Positions 9,022 to 19,657 of a DNA stretch of 64,000 nucleotides are shown one piece after another. The notes under the pieces were generated by a model. It did not search any database and had not been told where the DNA came from. It saw only the letters and a program-made list of their open reading frames with translations. Origin of the DNA: Falsigemmobacter intermedius (GTDB lineage Bacteria; Pseudomonadota; Alphaproteobacteria; Rhodobacterales; Rhodobacteraceae). The DNA lies in assembly GCF_004054105.1 (NCBI RefSeq), contig NZ_SBLC01000005.1, positions 62,001-126,000 of the forward strand. The letters are read 5' to 3'. The translations under genes and the position numbers were made by a program. Every line of letters starts with the position of its first letter. Within the stretch, counting starts at the first letter, position 1.

Positions 9022-9504
9022 ATGACGGTGGATGTCCGCCGCTCAGCCCGCGGCACGCTTTCCTCTCTGCTCAGCCTCGGGCTTTTCCTCGGGGCGGGGG
9101 CCATGCTGCTCAGCCGGGAATATATGGCCACGCGGCCCTCGGTGCTGATGGCGGTCGTGGCTGTGCTGCTGCTGCTCTGGGCGGGGGTGATTGCCAACGG
9201 GCTGCGTCGTCCGGTGCTGATGTCCGGTGATGACAGCGGCGTTCGGGTCCGGCGGCTGATCGGGCATCATGCCTTCGCCTGGAAGGACCTGACGTTTGCG
9301 AATTTTGACGGCTCGGATCGCGCGGTGATCCTGGGCGGATTTATCAATGGCAATATGCGCTATGCGGCCATCGCAAAGCGCCCGGCCAATGCTGCGGATC
9401 TCGGTGACATGGCGGCGCTTTTTGCGCGTCACCGCCCGGATCTGCCGAAGACTATGGGACCGCCGGGGGCCTCCCTCGCGCAGACGGAGGAGAGCGCGAC
9501 ATGA
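9022..9504 (+). CDS. Membrane protein, PH-domain-like, unknown function
   Basis: 160 residues. Two closely spaced membrane helices (about residues 12-29 and 36-53) are followed by a soluble beta-rich segment (VLMSGDDSGVRVRRLIGHHAFAW and on) that resembles bacterial PH-like membrane proteins. This is fold-level impression only. It starts 4 bp after rpiA and overlaps gor by 4 bp (ATGA), so it is co-translated with both. No catalytic motif is seen. Confidence 0.75.
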   Translation: MTVDVRRSARGTLSSLLSLGLFLGAGAMLLSREYMATRPSVLMAVVAVLLLLWAGVIANGLRRPVLMSGDDSGVRVRRLIGHHAFAWKDLTFANFDGSDRAVILGGFINGNMRYAAIAKRPANAADLGDMAALFARHRPDLPKTMGPPGASLAQTEESAT

Positions 9505-10880
9505 GCGACGCACAGGCTTTTGACTACGACCTTTTTGTCATCGGCGGCGGATCAGGCGGCGTGCGCGCTGCGCGGATCGCGGCCGGCGAGGGCAAGGCAA
9601 AGGTCGCTCTGGCCGAGGAATACCGTCTGGGCGGCACCTGTGTCATCCGCGGCTGCGTTCCCAAGAAGCTGATGGTGTTCGCCAGCGCCTTCCCGGGCCA
9701 GATAGAGGATGCTGCGGCCTATGGCTGGCAGGCCTCGGTCGGAAGCTTTGACTGGACCGCTTTTCGCGGGAAACTTGATGCGGAGCTTGACCGTCTTGAG
9801 GCGGCCTACCGCTCAGGTCAGACCGTGGCGGGGGTGACGCTTTATGCGGCCCGTGCAACCCTGACCGGCCCGCATTCGGTGCGGCTGAGCACGGGGGAAG
9901 AGTTTACCGCCAAGCACATCCTGATCGCAGTGGGCGGCAGGCCGATGGTTCCTGATCTGCCGGGGGCAGAGCTGGGCCTGACCTCGAATGAGATGTTCCT
10001 TCTCGATCAGCTGCCCGAGAGCATTCTGGTCGTGGGCGGGGGCTATATCGCCTGCGAATTCGCCTGCATTCTGCATGGCCTCGGCGTGAAGGTGACCCAG
10101 GCGTATCGCGGCCGGCAGATTCTGCGCGGCTTTGATCTGGAAACCACCGGCTATGTGCAGCGCGCCATGGTTGAACGCGGCATTGATCTGCGCCTTGAGA
10201 GTGATCTGGCGAAGCTGGAGAAGGCGGAAGGCGGCATCCGTGTCACCGACACCAACGGCGGAACGGCCACCTATGGGGCGGTTCTTTTCGCCACAGGCCG
10301 GGTGCCGAATTCTCAGGGGCTGGGGCTTGAAGAGCTGGGCGTGAAGCTTGGGGTGAAAGGCGAGATCATCGTTGATGACTACAGCCAGACCTCAGTGCCT
10401 TCGATCTTTGCGGTGGGCGATGTCACCGACCGCGTGAACCTGACCCCGGTGGCGATCCGTGAGGGCCATGCCTTCGCTGACACCGTCTTCAAAGGCCATC
10501 CGCGCACCGCGGATCACAGCCTGATCCCGGCCGCAGTCTTCGCGCAGCCGGAGCTCGGGACGGTGGGTCTGTCGGAGGAAGAAGCCGCGGCCCGGGGGGC
10601 GATCGAGATCTATTCGACCTCTTTCCGGCCGATGCAGACGCTCTTTGCCGGGCGCGACGACCGGGCTTTCTTTAAGCTGGTGGTCTGTGCCTCCACGCGC
10701 AAAGTGCTCGGGTGTCATATTGTCGCGCCTTCCGCGGGTGAGCTGATCCAGCTGGTGGCGATTGCGATCCGTATGGGCGCAACAAAAGAAGATTTCGACC
10801 GGACGATGGCGGTGCATCCGACCATCGCTGAGGAACTCGTGACCATGAGAAATCCGGTCAGAACCGTGGGAACCGCTTGA
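9501..10880 (+). CDS. gor: Glutathione-disulfide reductase
   Basis: FAD-dependent NADPH:glutathione-disulfide reductase, cytoplasmic homodimer, 459 residues. The FAD-binding motif VIGGGSGGVRAARIA is at 13-27, redox-active Cys47 and Cys52 lie in GGTCVIRGC, and the NADPH-binding motif VGGGYIACEF follows. The C-terminal active-site segment VHPTIAEELVTM carries the His/Glu pair. Arg residues after the second dinucleotide fold (AYRGRQILRGFD) fit NADPH rather than NADH. The start overlaps the preceding stop. Confidence 0.94.
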   Translation: MSDAQAFDYDLFVIGGGSGGVRAARIAAGEGKAKVALAEEYRLGGTCVIRGCVPKKLMVFASAFPGQIEDAAAYGWQASVGSFDWTAFRGKLDAELDRLEAAYRSGQTVAGVTLYAARATLTGPHSVRLSTGEEFTAKHILIAVGGRPMVPDLPGAELGLTSNEMFLLDQLPESILVVGGGYIACEFACILHGLGVKVTQAYRGRQILRGFDLETTGYVQRAMVERGIDLRLESDLAKLEKAEGGIRVTDTNGGTATYGAVLFATGRVPNSQGLGLEELGVKLGVKGEIIVDDYSQTSVPSIFAVGDVTDRVNLTPVAIREGHAFADTVFKGHPRTADHSLIPAAVFAQPELGTVGLSEEEAAARGAIEIYSTSFRPMQTLFAGRDDRAFFKLVVCASTRKVLGCHIVAPSAGELIQLVAIAIRMGATKEDFDRTMAVHPTIAEELVTMRNPVRTVGTA

Positions 10881-10938
10881 TTTCAGCGGATCAATACCCA
10901 GTTTAGAGCGAACCGGATTGTGTGAGAAGGAACAGGGA

Positions 10939-12135
10939 ATGGCAGGCAGCGGAGGACCATGGGGCGGCGGCTCGGGTGGCAACGACGGCGATAAGCGCGG
11001 CCAGCAGGGCGGCAACGGCGGTGGCGGCGGGCGCAAGCCCGGACCCGAGGGTCCTCAGATCCCCGAAATCGACGAGCTGATGAAGAAGGGCCAGGAGCAG
11101 CTGCGCGTCCTTATGGGCGGTCGCGGCGGCAATGGTCAGGGCGGCGGACGCGGCCCGCAGGGGCCCTCTTCGGGCAGCCCGCTCTTTTCCAAAGGCACGG
11201 CGCTGCTGGCGGTCGTGGGCGCTGCGGTTGTCTGGGGCATGGCCTCTTTCTACACCGTAAAGCCTGAAGAGCGCTCGGTTGAGCTGTTCCTTGGCGAATA
11301 TCGCGGCATCGGCAACCCGGGTCTGAACTTCGCGCCCTGGCCCCTGGTCAAGGCTGAGATCGTTCAGGTGACCGGCGAGCGTGTGACCGATGTCGGCACC
11401 GGCCGTGGCGGCGTTCTCGACACCGGCCTGATGCTGACCCGCGATCAGAATATCGTGGATATCGAATTCCAGGTGGTCTGGAACGTCTCGGACCCCTCGC
11501 AGTTCCTGTTCAACCTGCGTGAGCCCTCGGATACCATTCGCGCGGTCTCGGAATCCGCGATGCGTGACATCATTGCGCGCTCGGAACTCTCGCCGATTCT
11601 GAACCGTGACCGTGGTGCCATTGCCTCGGATCTGCGCGCAGCCGTTCAGGCCACGCTCGACAGCTATCAGGCCGGGATCAACGTGGTGCGGGTGAACTTC
11701 GACCGCGCCGATCCGCCGCGTGAGGTGATCGACAGCTTCCGCGAAGTCCAGGCCGCTCAGCAGGAGCGTGACCGCCTTGAAAAAGAGGCCGACGCCTATG
11801 CCAACCGCGTCACCGCCGGTGCCCGTGGTGAAGCCGCACGTCTGATGGAGCAGTCAGAGGCCTATCGCGCCCAAGTGGTGAACGCCGCCCAGGGTGAGGC
11901 CAGCCGCTTCCTTGCGGTCTATGAGGAATATGTGAAGGCGCCGGAAGTGACCCGTCGCCGGATGTATCTTGAGACCATGGAAGAAGTGCTTGGCGGCGTG
12001 AACAAAGTCATTCTTGACGGCGTGAACGGCGGTGAGAACGGCCAGGGCGTGGTGCCCTTCCTGCCGCTCAATGAGCTGAACCGTGGTCTGACCGCTCCGG
12101 CGGCCGGTGCTGCGCAGACGGGGGTAAGCCAATGA
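10939..12135 (+). CDS. hflK: FtsH protease modulator HflK
   Basis: Subunit of the HflKC band-7/SPFH complex that encages FtsH in the inner membrane and tunes its proteolysis. It has 398 residues. A long Gly/Asn-rich, charged N-terminal tail covers about residues 1-85 and is followed by one membrane helix (around 95-115), then the SPFH domain and an Ala/Glu-rich coiled coil. Start ATG 10939 has AAGG and AGGG upstream. Its last 4 bp overlap the hflC start. Confidence 0.95.
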   Translation: MAGSGGPWGGGSGGNDGDKRGQQGGNGGGGGRKPGPEGPQIPEIDELMKKGQEQLRVLMGGRGGNGQGGGRGPQGPSSGSPLFSKGTALLAVVGAAVVWGMASFYTVKPEERSVELFLGEYRGIGNPGLNFAPWPLVKAEIVQVTGERVTDVGTGRGGVLDTGLMLTRDQNIVDIEFQVVWNVSDPSQFLFNLREPSDTIRAVSESAMRDIIARSELSPILNRDRGAIASDLRAAVQATLDSYQAGINVVRVNFDRADPPREVIDSFREVQAAQQERDRLEKEADAYANRVTAGARGEAARLMEQSEAYRAQVVNAAQGEASRFLAVYEEYVKAPEVTRRRMYLETMEEVLGGVNKVILDGVNGGENGQGVVPFLPLNELNRGLTAPAAGAAQTGVSQ

Positions 12136-13016
12136 ACAAACTGAATCTCGCAATCCCCGTCCTGGTGCTGGTTGCCGTGGGTGTTCTGTCGTCGGTCTTC
12201 ATCGTCGACGAACGTGAAAAGGCCATGGTCCTGCAGTTCGGTCAGGTGAAACAGGTCAAGGAAGAGCCGGGTCTGGGCTTCAAGATCCCGCTGATCCAGG
12301 AAGTGGTCACCTATGAGGACCGTATCCTCGGCCTGCAGACCCAGCCGCTGGAAGTGACGCCGCTTGATGACCGTCGTCTGGTCGTCGATGCTTTCGCCCG
12401 CTGGCGCATCACCAACCTCGTGGATTTCCGTGAGGCCGTGGGCGCAGGTGGCGAAGAGGCGGCCCAGGTGCGTCTGGAGCGGATCGTGACCGCAGCGATC
12501 CGTGAGGTCCTCGGTGGCGTGCCCTCGAACCGTGTGCTCTCAGAGGACCGGACCGCGCTGATGAACACCATCCGTGACAACGCGCGTCGTCAGGCCGCGT
12601 CGCTGGGCGTCGATATCGTTGACGTGCGTCTGACCCGAACCGATCTGCCCGAGCAGAACCTTGCCGCCACCTATGCCCGTATGCGGGCAGAGCGTGAGCG
12701 TGAGGCTGCAGATGAGCGCGCCCGTGGTGAAGAAGCCGCGCAGCGCGTTCGCGCCGCGGCAGACCGCACCGTGGTCGAGCTGACCTCTGACGCGCGCCGT
12801 CAGGCCGAAGTGATCCGCGGTGAAGCCGATGCCGAACGGAACCGCGTTTACGCCGAAGCCTTTGGCCGCGATCCGGAGTTTTTCGCTTTCACCCGTTCGC
12901 TGACCTCTTATCAGCGCGCGCTGAAGGCGGGGAATTCCTCGATCGTGATGCAGCCCGACAGCACCTTCTTCGAGTATCTGCGCAGCGATCAGCCGCCGGC
13001 CCCGGCCGCGCAGTAA
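12132..13016 (+). CDS. hflC: FtsH protease modulator HflC
   Basis: Partner of HflK, 294 residues: an N-terminal membrane helix (about 5-25), the SPFH/band-7 domain and a long charged coiled coil (AEREREAADERARGEEA region). The C-terminal motif FFAFTRSLTSYQRAL and FEYLRS are typical of HflC. The ATGA overlap with hflK implies coupled, balanced translation. A strong terminator follows, so the downstream protease gene has its own promoter. Confidence 0.95.
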   Translation: MNKLNLAIPVLVLVAVGVLSSVFIVDEREKAMVLQFGQVKQVKEEPGLGFKIPLIQEVVTYEDRILGLQTQPLEVTPLDDRRLVVDAFARWRITNLVDFREAVGAGGEEAAQVRLERIVTAAIREVLGGVPSNRVLSEDRTALMNTIRDNARRQAASLGVDIVDVRLTRTDLPEQNLAATYARMRAEREREAADERARGEEAAQRVRAAADRTVVELTSDARRQAEVIRGEADAERNRVYAEAFGRDPEFFAFTRSLTSYQRALKAGNSSIVMQPDSTFFEYLRSDQPPAPAAQ

Positions 13017-13042
13017 TCACGCTGCCACACAGCTTTTCAGAA

Positions 13043-13070
13043 GGGCCGGTCCAGCTGGGGCCGGCCTTTT
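13043..13070 (+). terminator. hflKC terminator
   Basis: Stem GGCCGG / CCGGCC is flanked by A on the left and followed by TTTTCTTTT, 27 bp after the hflC stop. Confidence 0.8.
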
Positions 13071-13247
13071 CTTTTGCCAGAGCGGGCAGCGGGGGCGGGG
13101 CGGCTGTTGCGCTGTCGCTTTGATCGCCGCGTTTCACAAGCGGGGGAGAATGTTGCAACACTCTTTGCTTTCCCGGTTGCATTGCCCATGTTCGACGGGA
13201 ATGGGGGCACTCCGCGCCCCATGACCAAGACGGAGGATGTCTTAGAG

Positions 13248-14696
<1,449 letters not shown>

Positions 14697-14716
14697 TCAG
14701 CGCTGGACAACTCTGG

Positions 14717-14744
14717 AAGGCGGCTCTGCGGGGCCGCCTTTTTT
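14717..14744. terminator. Terminator between protease and lipoprotein genes
   Basis: Stem AAGGCGGC / GCCGCCTT is followed by TTTT on the + strand; the other strand is A/T-poorer. It lies between convergent genes and touches the stop of the leftward lipoprotein gene. Confidence 0.8.
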
Positions 14745-15225
14745 AATGCGCAATCAGACCCAGCGACAAAGCCGCCGCCCGCGACAGGACCGGTGAGTTC
14801 AGCCCCGCCGCCGCCTGATAGCGTTGCAAGGCCGCACCCGTGGCCGCGTTGGCCAGGCCCGTGACCGGGCCGTCATAAAGTCCCCGCGCCTTCAGCGCCC
14901 GCTGCAATGAGGCGTAGAACAGATCCGCGCCCCCCACTTCCGGCGGGCAGGGAATGCGAAACCAGATCCGGCTGCGCGGGCGCAGCTCCCGCTGGCGGCT
15001 TTCGCTCACGATCCCCCGCAAAGGGTCGAGCCGCTGCTCGGTAACGGTCTCAAAAAGGGCCGGGCGCTCTTCAGTGTGCCAGCACCGGCCCGCATCAGGC
15101 GGCGGCGGCGTGAAGTGCAGCTCTGCGCTCAGATCCGGCAGCGCGCGGGGTGGGGCGACCTGCGGGCCGGTTGCGCAACCACTGAGCGAGACCGCTATGG
15201 CTCCGCAAAAAATCAACCTGCGCAT
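14743..15225 (-). CDS. Lipoprotein with peptidoglycan-binding-like C-terminus
   Basis: 160 residues. A short signal peptide ends in the lipobox LSGC (Cys about residue 17), so it is a predicted lipoprotein. The C-terminal 55 residues (LQRALKARGLYDGPVTG... ALQRYQAAAGL) match the PG_binding_1 pattern of peptidoglycan-binding repeats. The middle part, Pro-rich then with CWHTEERP, is not recognised. Start ATG 15225 was chosen because it begins the signal peptide. It is divergent from the ferredoxin gene. A cell-wall anchoring role is an inference from the two features together. Confidence 0.75.
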   Translation of the reverse strand: MRRLIFCGAIAVSLSGCATGPQVAPPRALPDLSAELHFTPPPPDAGRCWHTEERPALFETVTEQRLDPLRGIVSESRQRELRPRSRIWFRIPCPPEVGGADLFYASLQRALKARGLYDGPVTGLANAATGAALQRYQAAAGLNSPVLSRAAALSLGLIAH

Positions 15226-15258
15226 TCCGCCCTGCCTGCTGTGTGAGGCGCAGTCTAA

Positions 15259-15666
<408 letters not shown>

Positions 15667-15742
15667 GCGCGCTCACGCCCCCGTCCTCCGGCCGGATCAG
15701 GGGTGACCTCCCCGGCCGGATTTCAGACCTGAGGGGCTTATC

Positions 15743-16999
15743 ATGACCGAACTCGCAGCACTGATGCAGACCATTGGCGCGAATGCCCGCGCCGCTGCAA
15801 CCGGGCTCGGTTATGCCCCGCCAGAGCAGAAGACAAAGGCGCTTGAGACGGCCGCAGACTACCTGATGGCCCATCAGGAGGATCTGCTCGCAGCCAATGC
15901 GCTCGATATGCAATATGGCCGCGACAAAGGCCTCACCCCCGCCATGCTCGACCGGCTGGAGCTGACCCCGGCGCGCATCGCAGCCATCGCGCAGGGGCTG
16001 CGTGATGTTGCAGGCCAGCCCGATCCGGTGGGCCGCGTGCTCTCGGAATGGGACCGCCCCACGGGGCTCCACATTCAGCGCGTCTCGACCCCGCTCGGCG
16101 TGATTGGTGTGATCTATGAATCGCGCCCCAATGTCACCGCCGATGCCGGTGCGCTCTGCCTCAAGGCAGGCAATGCCGTGATCCTGCGCGGCGGCTCGGA
16201 AAGCTTCCACTCCAGCGCCGCGATCCACCACTCCATGGTGGAAGGCCTGAAAGCCGCAGGCCTGCCGGAAACCGCAATCCAACTCGTGCCCGTCCGCGAC
16301 CGCGAGGCCGTTGCTGAAATGCTGCGCATGACCGATTACATCGATGTCATCGTGCCCCGCGGCGGGAAAGGCCTCGTAGGCCTCGTGCAGCGTGAAGCCC
16401 GCGTCCCGGTCTTTGCGCACCTGGAAGGCATCTGCCACATCTATCTCGACAAAGCGGCTGATGCGGAAAAAGCCCGCCGTGTGGTGCTGAACGCCAAAAC
16501 CCGCCGCACCGGCATCTGCGGTTCTGCGGAATGCCTGCTGATCCACCGCGACCTTGTCGATACCCTCGGCGCGCAGATCATCGCCGATCTCATCGCCGCC
16601 GGCGTCGAAGTGCGCGCAGGCGAGGGCCTTCACCATCTGCCCGGCGTGACCAGAGCCGCCGCCGATGACTTTGGCCGCGAATATCTCGATATGATCATCG
16701 CGGCAGCCGTGGTGGACGATGTCGACGGCGCCATCGCCCATATCCGCCACTATGGATCGAACCACACCGAATCGATCCTGACGGAAGATGACGCCGCGGC
16801 CGATCGCTTCTTCCAGCGCCTCGACAGCGCGATCCTGATGCGCAACGCCTCGACGCAATTCGCAGACGGTGGGGAATTCGGCATGGGCGGCGAAATCGGC
16901 ATAGCCACGGGCAAAATGCATGCCCGCGGCCCGGTGGGTGCCGATCAGCTGACGAGCTTTAAATATCTCGTCCGCGGTGACGGCACGATCCGCGCCTGA
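15743..16999 (+). CDS. proA: Glutamate-5-semialdehyde dehydrogenase
   Basis: Second step of proline synthesis: NADPH-dependent reduction of glutamyl-5-phosphate. It has 418 residues, full length. The catalytic Cys lies in [11 protein letters not shown], and the NADP-binding segment [14 protein letters not shown] and the C-terminal [16 protein letters not shown] block are typical of ProA. Start ATG 15743 has GAGG upstream. proB, which usually precedes it, is not adjacent here. It is followed by a dispersed palindromic repeat that may terminate transcription. Confidence 0.96.
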   Translation: MTELAALMQTIGANARAAATGLGYAPPEQKTKALETAADYLMAHQEDLLAANALDMQYGRDKGLTPAMLDRLELTPARIAAIAQGLRDVAGQPDPVGRVLSEWDRPTGLHIQRVSTPLGVIGVIYESRPNVTADAGALCLKAGNAVILRGGSESFHSSAAIHHSMVEGLKAAGLPETAIQLVPVRDREAVAEMLRMTDYIDVIVPRGGKGLVGLVQREARVPVFAHLEGICHIYLDKAADAEKARRVVLNAKTRRTGICGSAECLLIHRDLVDTLGAQIIADLIAAGVEVRAGEGLHHLPGVTRAAADDFGREYLDMIIAAAVVDDVDGAIAHIRHYGSNHTESILTEDDAAADRFFQRLDSAILMRNASTQFADGGEFGMGGEIGIATGKMHARGPVGADQLTSFKYLVRGDGTIRA

Positions 17000-17019
17000 T
17001 CAGGCGAGGCTTCTTCGGG

Positions 17020-17077
17020 CTTTGGCTTTTTAAAAATACTCCCGGGAGGGGTTCGGGGAGGGCAGGCAGCCCTCCCC
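17020..17077 (-). repeat. Dispersed intergenic palindromic repeat, copy A
   Basis: GC-rich hairpin (GGGGAGGGCTGCC / GGCAG...CCTCCCC on the minus strand) is followed by GGGAGTATTTTTAAAAAGCCAAAG. The same architecture and tail recur at 27562-27608, and the hairpin half at 63548. It lies between the convergent proA and aminotransferase genes. Confidence 0.75.
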
Positions 17078-17082
17078 GATTT

Positions 17083-18255
17083 TCATTTCAGCGCCTCGAC
17101 CGCGCCCAGAAACCGCGAAATCTCGGCCTCATCATTGAAATAATGCACCGAGGCCCGGACCAGGCTCGACAGCCCGCGCGCCCCGAAATCAAGCCGGGCA
17201 GAGCTGTGGTTTGAGACCGAGACATTGATCCCCTGCACCCGCAGCGCCTCATAAATCTCACGGGCCTCCAGGCCGGCCTTCTCAAAGGTCACAATCCCGC
17301 AGCGCGTCACACCCAGATCGCGCACCCTCACAGCGTGAAGCCCCGAAAGCCCCTCGCGCAACTCTGCCGCAAGCCCGCTCACCCGCGCCTCAATCGCCGG
17401 AAGGCCAAGGCCCCGGGCATAGCGCACCGCCTCCATCAAACCGACGCGGCCGCCGACATAGGTCTCCCAGGTCTCAAACCGCCGCGCGCCCTTTGCCAGG
17501 GTATAGCCCTGGTCTGCAGTCCAGTCGGCCGCGCGCATATCGGCAAAGGGCGGCTCAATCTGATCGATCACCCGGTCTGAGACCCACAAAAACCCTGTCC
17601 CCCGCGGCCCGCGCAGAAACTTCCGCCCCGTGCCCGAGAGGATATCACAGCCGATCTTTTGCACATCGAGATCAATCTGCCCCACCGACTGACAGGCATC
17701 GAGCAGATAGAAAAGCCCATGTGCCTTCGCCACCCGCCCCACGGCCTCTGCCGGGTTCACCAGCCCGCCCTGGGTCGGCACATGGCTCAGGGCAATCAGC
17801 CGGGTTCTCGGCCCGATCAGCCGCTCGAGCGCGGCGACATCGATCTGCCCGCTTTCATCCGAGGGGCAAAGATCGATCTCCAGCCCGCGCCGCTTCGCCT
17901 GCTGCAAAAGCGCGATGTAGTTTGAAACATATTCCGAGGCATGGGTGATGATCCGGTCACCAGGCTGCAACGGCAGGCCGTAAAAAGCCATATCCCAGGC
18001 GCGGGTCGCGTTCTCAACCCAGGCCACCTCATGGGGTTTTGCGTTCAGAAGCCCCGCAAATTCGGTGTAAAAGGCGTCCAGCTCCGGGGCCATGCGCCGC
18101 TCAACCTCATAGCCGCCCAGTTCATTCTCCAGATCAAGCACCCGCTTGACCGCCTCATAAACCGGGCGCGGCATCAGCGATGAGCCTGCATTGTTGAAAT
18201 GCAGCACCTTTTCGACGCCATGGGTCTCAGAGCGGATGCGGGCGATATCGAGCAT
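17083..18255 (-). CDS. Class-V PLP aminotransferase (cysteine desulfurase-like)
   Basis: 390 residues, aminotransferase class V fold. The PLP Lys is Lys212 in SGTGRKFLRGPRGTGF, and Asp187 in LLDACQSVG contacts the pyridine ring. His residues in ALSHVPTQGG and ITHASEYVSNY fit the family. There is no clear Cys-loop of a IscS/SufS desulfurase, so selenocysteine lyase-like, isopenicillin-epimerase-like or similar roles are possible. Start ATG 18255 has GGAGG at eight bases, but that GGAGG lies in the 3' arm of a terminator-like hairpin just upstream. It is downstream of purD on the same strand. Confidence 0.88.
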   Translation of the reverse strand: MLDIARIRSETHGVEKVLHFNNAGSSLMPRPVYEAVKRVLDLENELGGYEVERRMAPELDAFYTEFAGLLNAKPHEVAWVENATRAWDMAFYGLPLQPGDRIITHASEYVSNYIALLQQAKRRGLEIDLCPSDESGQIDVAALERLIGPRTRLIALSHVPTQGGLVNPAEAVGRVAKAHGLFYLLDACQSVGQIDLDVQKIGCDILSGTGRKFLRGPRGTGFLWVSDRVIDQIEPPFADMRAADWTADQGYTLAKGARRFETWETYVGGRVGLMEAVRYARGLGLPAIEARVSGLAAELREGLSGLHAVRVRDLGVTRCGIVTFEKAGLEAREIYEALRVQGINVSVSNHSSARLDFGARGLSSLVRASVHYFNDEAEISRFLGAVEALK

Positions 18256-18256
18256 G

Positions 18257-18285
18257 AAAAAACCTCCGGGAGTGACCTCCCGAAG
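18257..18285 (-). terminator. purD terminator / possible attenuator overlapping a ribosome-binding site
   Basis: On the minus strand CTTCGGGAG-gtca-CTCCCGGAG, a 9-bp stem with one G-U pair, is followed by GTTTTTTC and then directly by the ATG of the aminotransferase. The 3' arm contains the GGAGG of that gene. It can end purD transcripts and, in readthrough RNA, hide the ribosome-binding site. Confidence 0.75.
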
Positions 18286-18324
18286 GCTCTGATGTTCCGC
18301 CGTCCGCCGCAAGGGCAAAGGCGC

Positions 18325-19587
18325 TTAAAGCGCGCGCCAGCCGATGTCTTTGCGGCAGAAGCCCTCCGGCCAGTCGATCTGATCGACCATGTCATAGGCC
18401 AGCACACGGGCCTCAGCCAGGCTGTCAGCCCGGGCGGTGATGTTCAGAACCCGACCGCCATTGGCCAGAATTTTGCGTTCACGCTCAATGGTTCCGGCGT
18501 GGAAGGCCATCTGCGAGGAGGTCTCGGGCAGGGCGGAAAGACCCCGGATCTCGGTGCCTTTTTTGTAATCCCCCGGATAGCCCTCTGCCGCCATGACAAC
18601 AGTGAGCGCGTGGTCATCAGCCCAGTTGACGGTGATCTCATGCAGACGCTCTTCCGCGCAGGCCAGCAGCAGATCGAGGATCTGTGCGCCCAGGCGCATC
18701 ATCAGAACCTGGCACTCCGGGTCGCCAAAGCGGACGTTATATTCCACCAGACGGGCATAGCCGTTTTCGATCATCAGACCGGCGTAAAGCACGCCCTTAA
18801 ACGGGGTGCCACGGCGGGCCATTTCATCGACCGTCGGCTGCACGATCTCGCGCAGCACCTGCTCCTGGATCGCCGTCGTCAGAACCGGGGCAGGGCTGTA
18901 AGCCCCCATGCCGCCGGTGTTCGGGCCGGTATCACCATCGCCCACGCGCTTGTGGTCCTGGGCGGTGCCGACCGGCAGGATCGATTTGCCGTCCGACAGG
19001 ATGAAGAAGCTGGCCTCTTCTCCGGCCATGAACTCTTCTATCACCACTTCCGCACCGGCCGCCCCGAAAGCGCCGCCGAACATATCGTCGATCGCCGAGA
19101 GAGCCTCTTCCTCGGTCATGGCGACGACCACGCCTTTACCGGCGGCCAGGCCATCGGCCTTCACCACGATCGGCGCACCATTGGCACGGATATGGGCCTT
19201 TGCGGCCTCAGCATCGGTGAAATGGCCATAGCCTGCGGTCGGCGCATTGCAGGCGTCGCAGATCTCTTTGGTAAAGCTTTTCGACGATTCCAGCTTTGCC
19301 GCCGCCGCCGAAGGACCGAAATGCAGGATACCCGCTGCCGCCAGCGCGTCGCCCACGCCCGCCGCCAGCGGCGCTTCCGGGCCGATCACCACGAAATCAA
19401 TCGCCTCTGCCGCGACAAATTCCAGCACCGCATCGGCGCTCAGGATGTCGATATCCACCTGCCGCGCCAGCGAGCCCATGCCCGCATTTCCGGGAGCCAC
19501 GAAAAGCCGGTCGCATTTCGGGTTCTGACGAATTGCCCAGACGAGGGCATGTTCGCGCCCGCCACTGCCCAGCACCAGAATGTTCAT
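18325..19587 (-). CDS. purD: Phosphoribosylamine--glycine ligase
   Basis: GAR synthetase, second step of purine synthesis, an ATP-grasp enzyme of 420 residues. The N-terminal MNILVLGSGGREHALVWA, the GPEAPLAAGVGDAL segment, the ATP-grasp core (IVVKADGLAAGKGV) and the signature RFGDPECQVLMM are all present. Start ATG 19587 begins the canonical N-terminus. It is divergent from xseA with a 70-bp gap. Its terminator hairpin overlaps the start region of the next gene. Confidence 0.96.
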   Translation of the reverse strand: MNILVLGSGGREHALVWAIRQNPKCDRLFVAPGNAGMGSLARQVDIDILSADAVLEFVAAEAIDFVVIGPEAPLAAGVGDALAAAGILHFGPSAAAAKLESSKSFTKEICDACNAPTAGYGHFTDAEAAKAHIRANGAPIVVKADGLAAGKGVVVAMTEEEALSAIDDMFGGAFGAAGAEVVIEEFMAGEEASFFILSDGKSILPVGTAQDHKRVGDGDTGPNTGGMGAYSPAPVLTTAIQEQVLREIVQPTVDEMARRGTPFKGVLYAGLMIENGYARLVEYNVRFGDPECQVLMMRLGAQILDLLLACAEERLHEITVNWADDHALTVVMAAEGYPGDYKKGTEIRGLSALPETSSQMAFHAGTIERERKILANGGRVLNITARADSLAEARVLAYDMVDQIDWPEGFCRKDIGWRAL

Positions 19588-19657
19588 CGCCGCCTCCGCT
19601 TGGCCTTTTGCTGCGCGCGTTCTAAGGTCTGGCCGACATGAGAACAAGTGAAGCCTG

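Noticed and set aside
18199-19641. 480-codon open frame on the + strand
   Set aside because: Antisense to purD over its whole length; high GC third positions keep the complement open. No known motif and Arg/His/Gln-rich.
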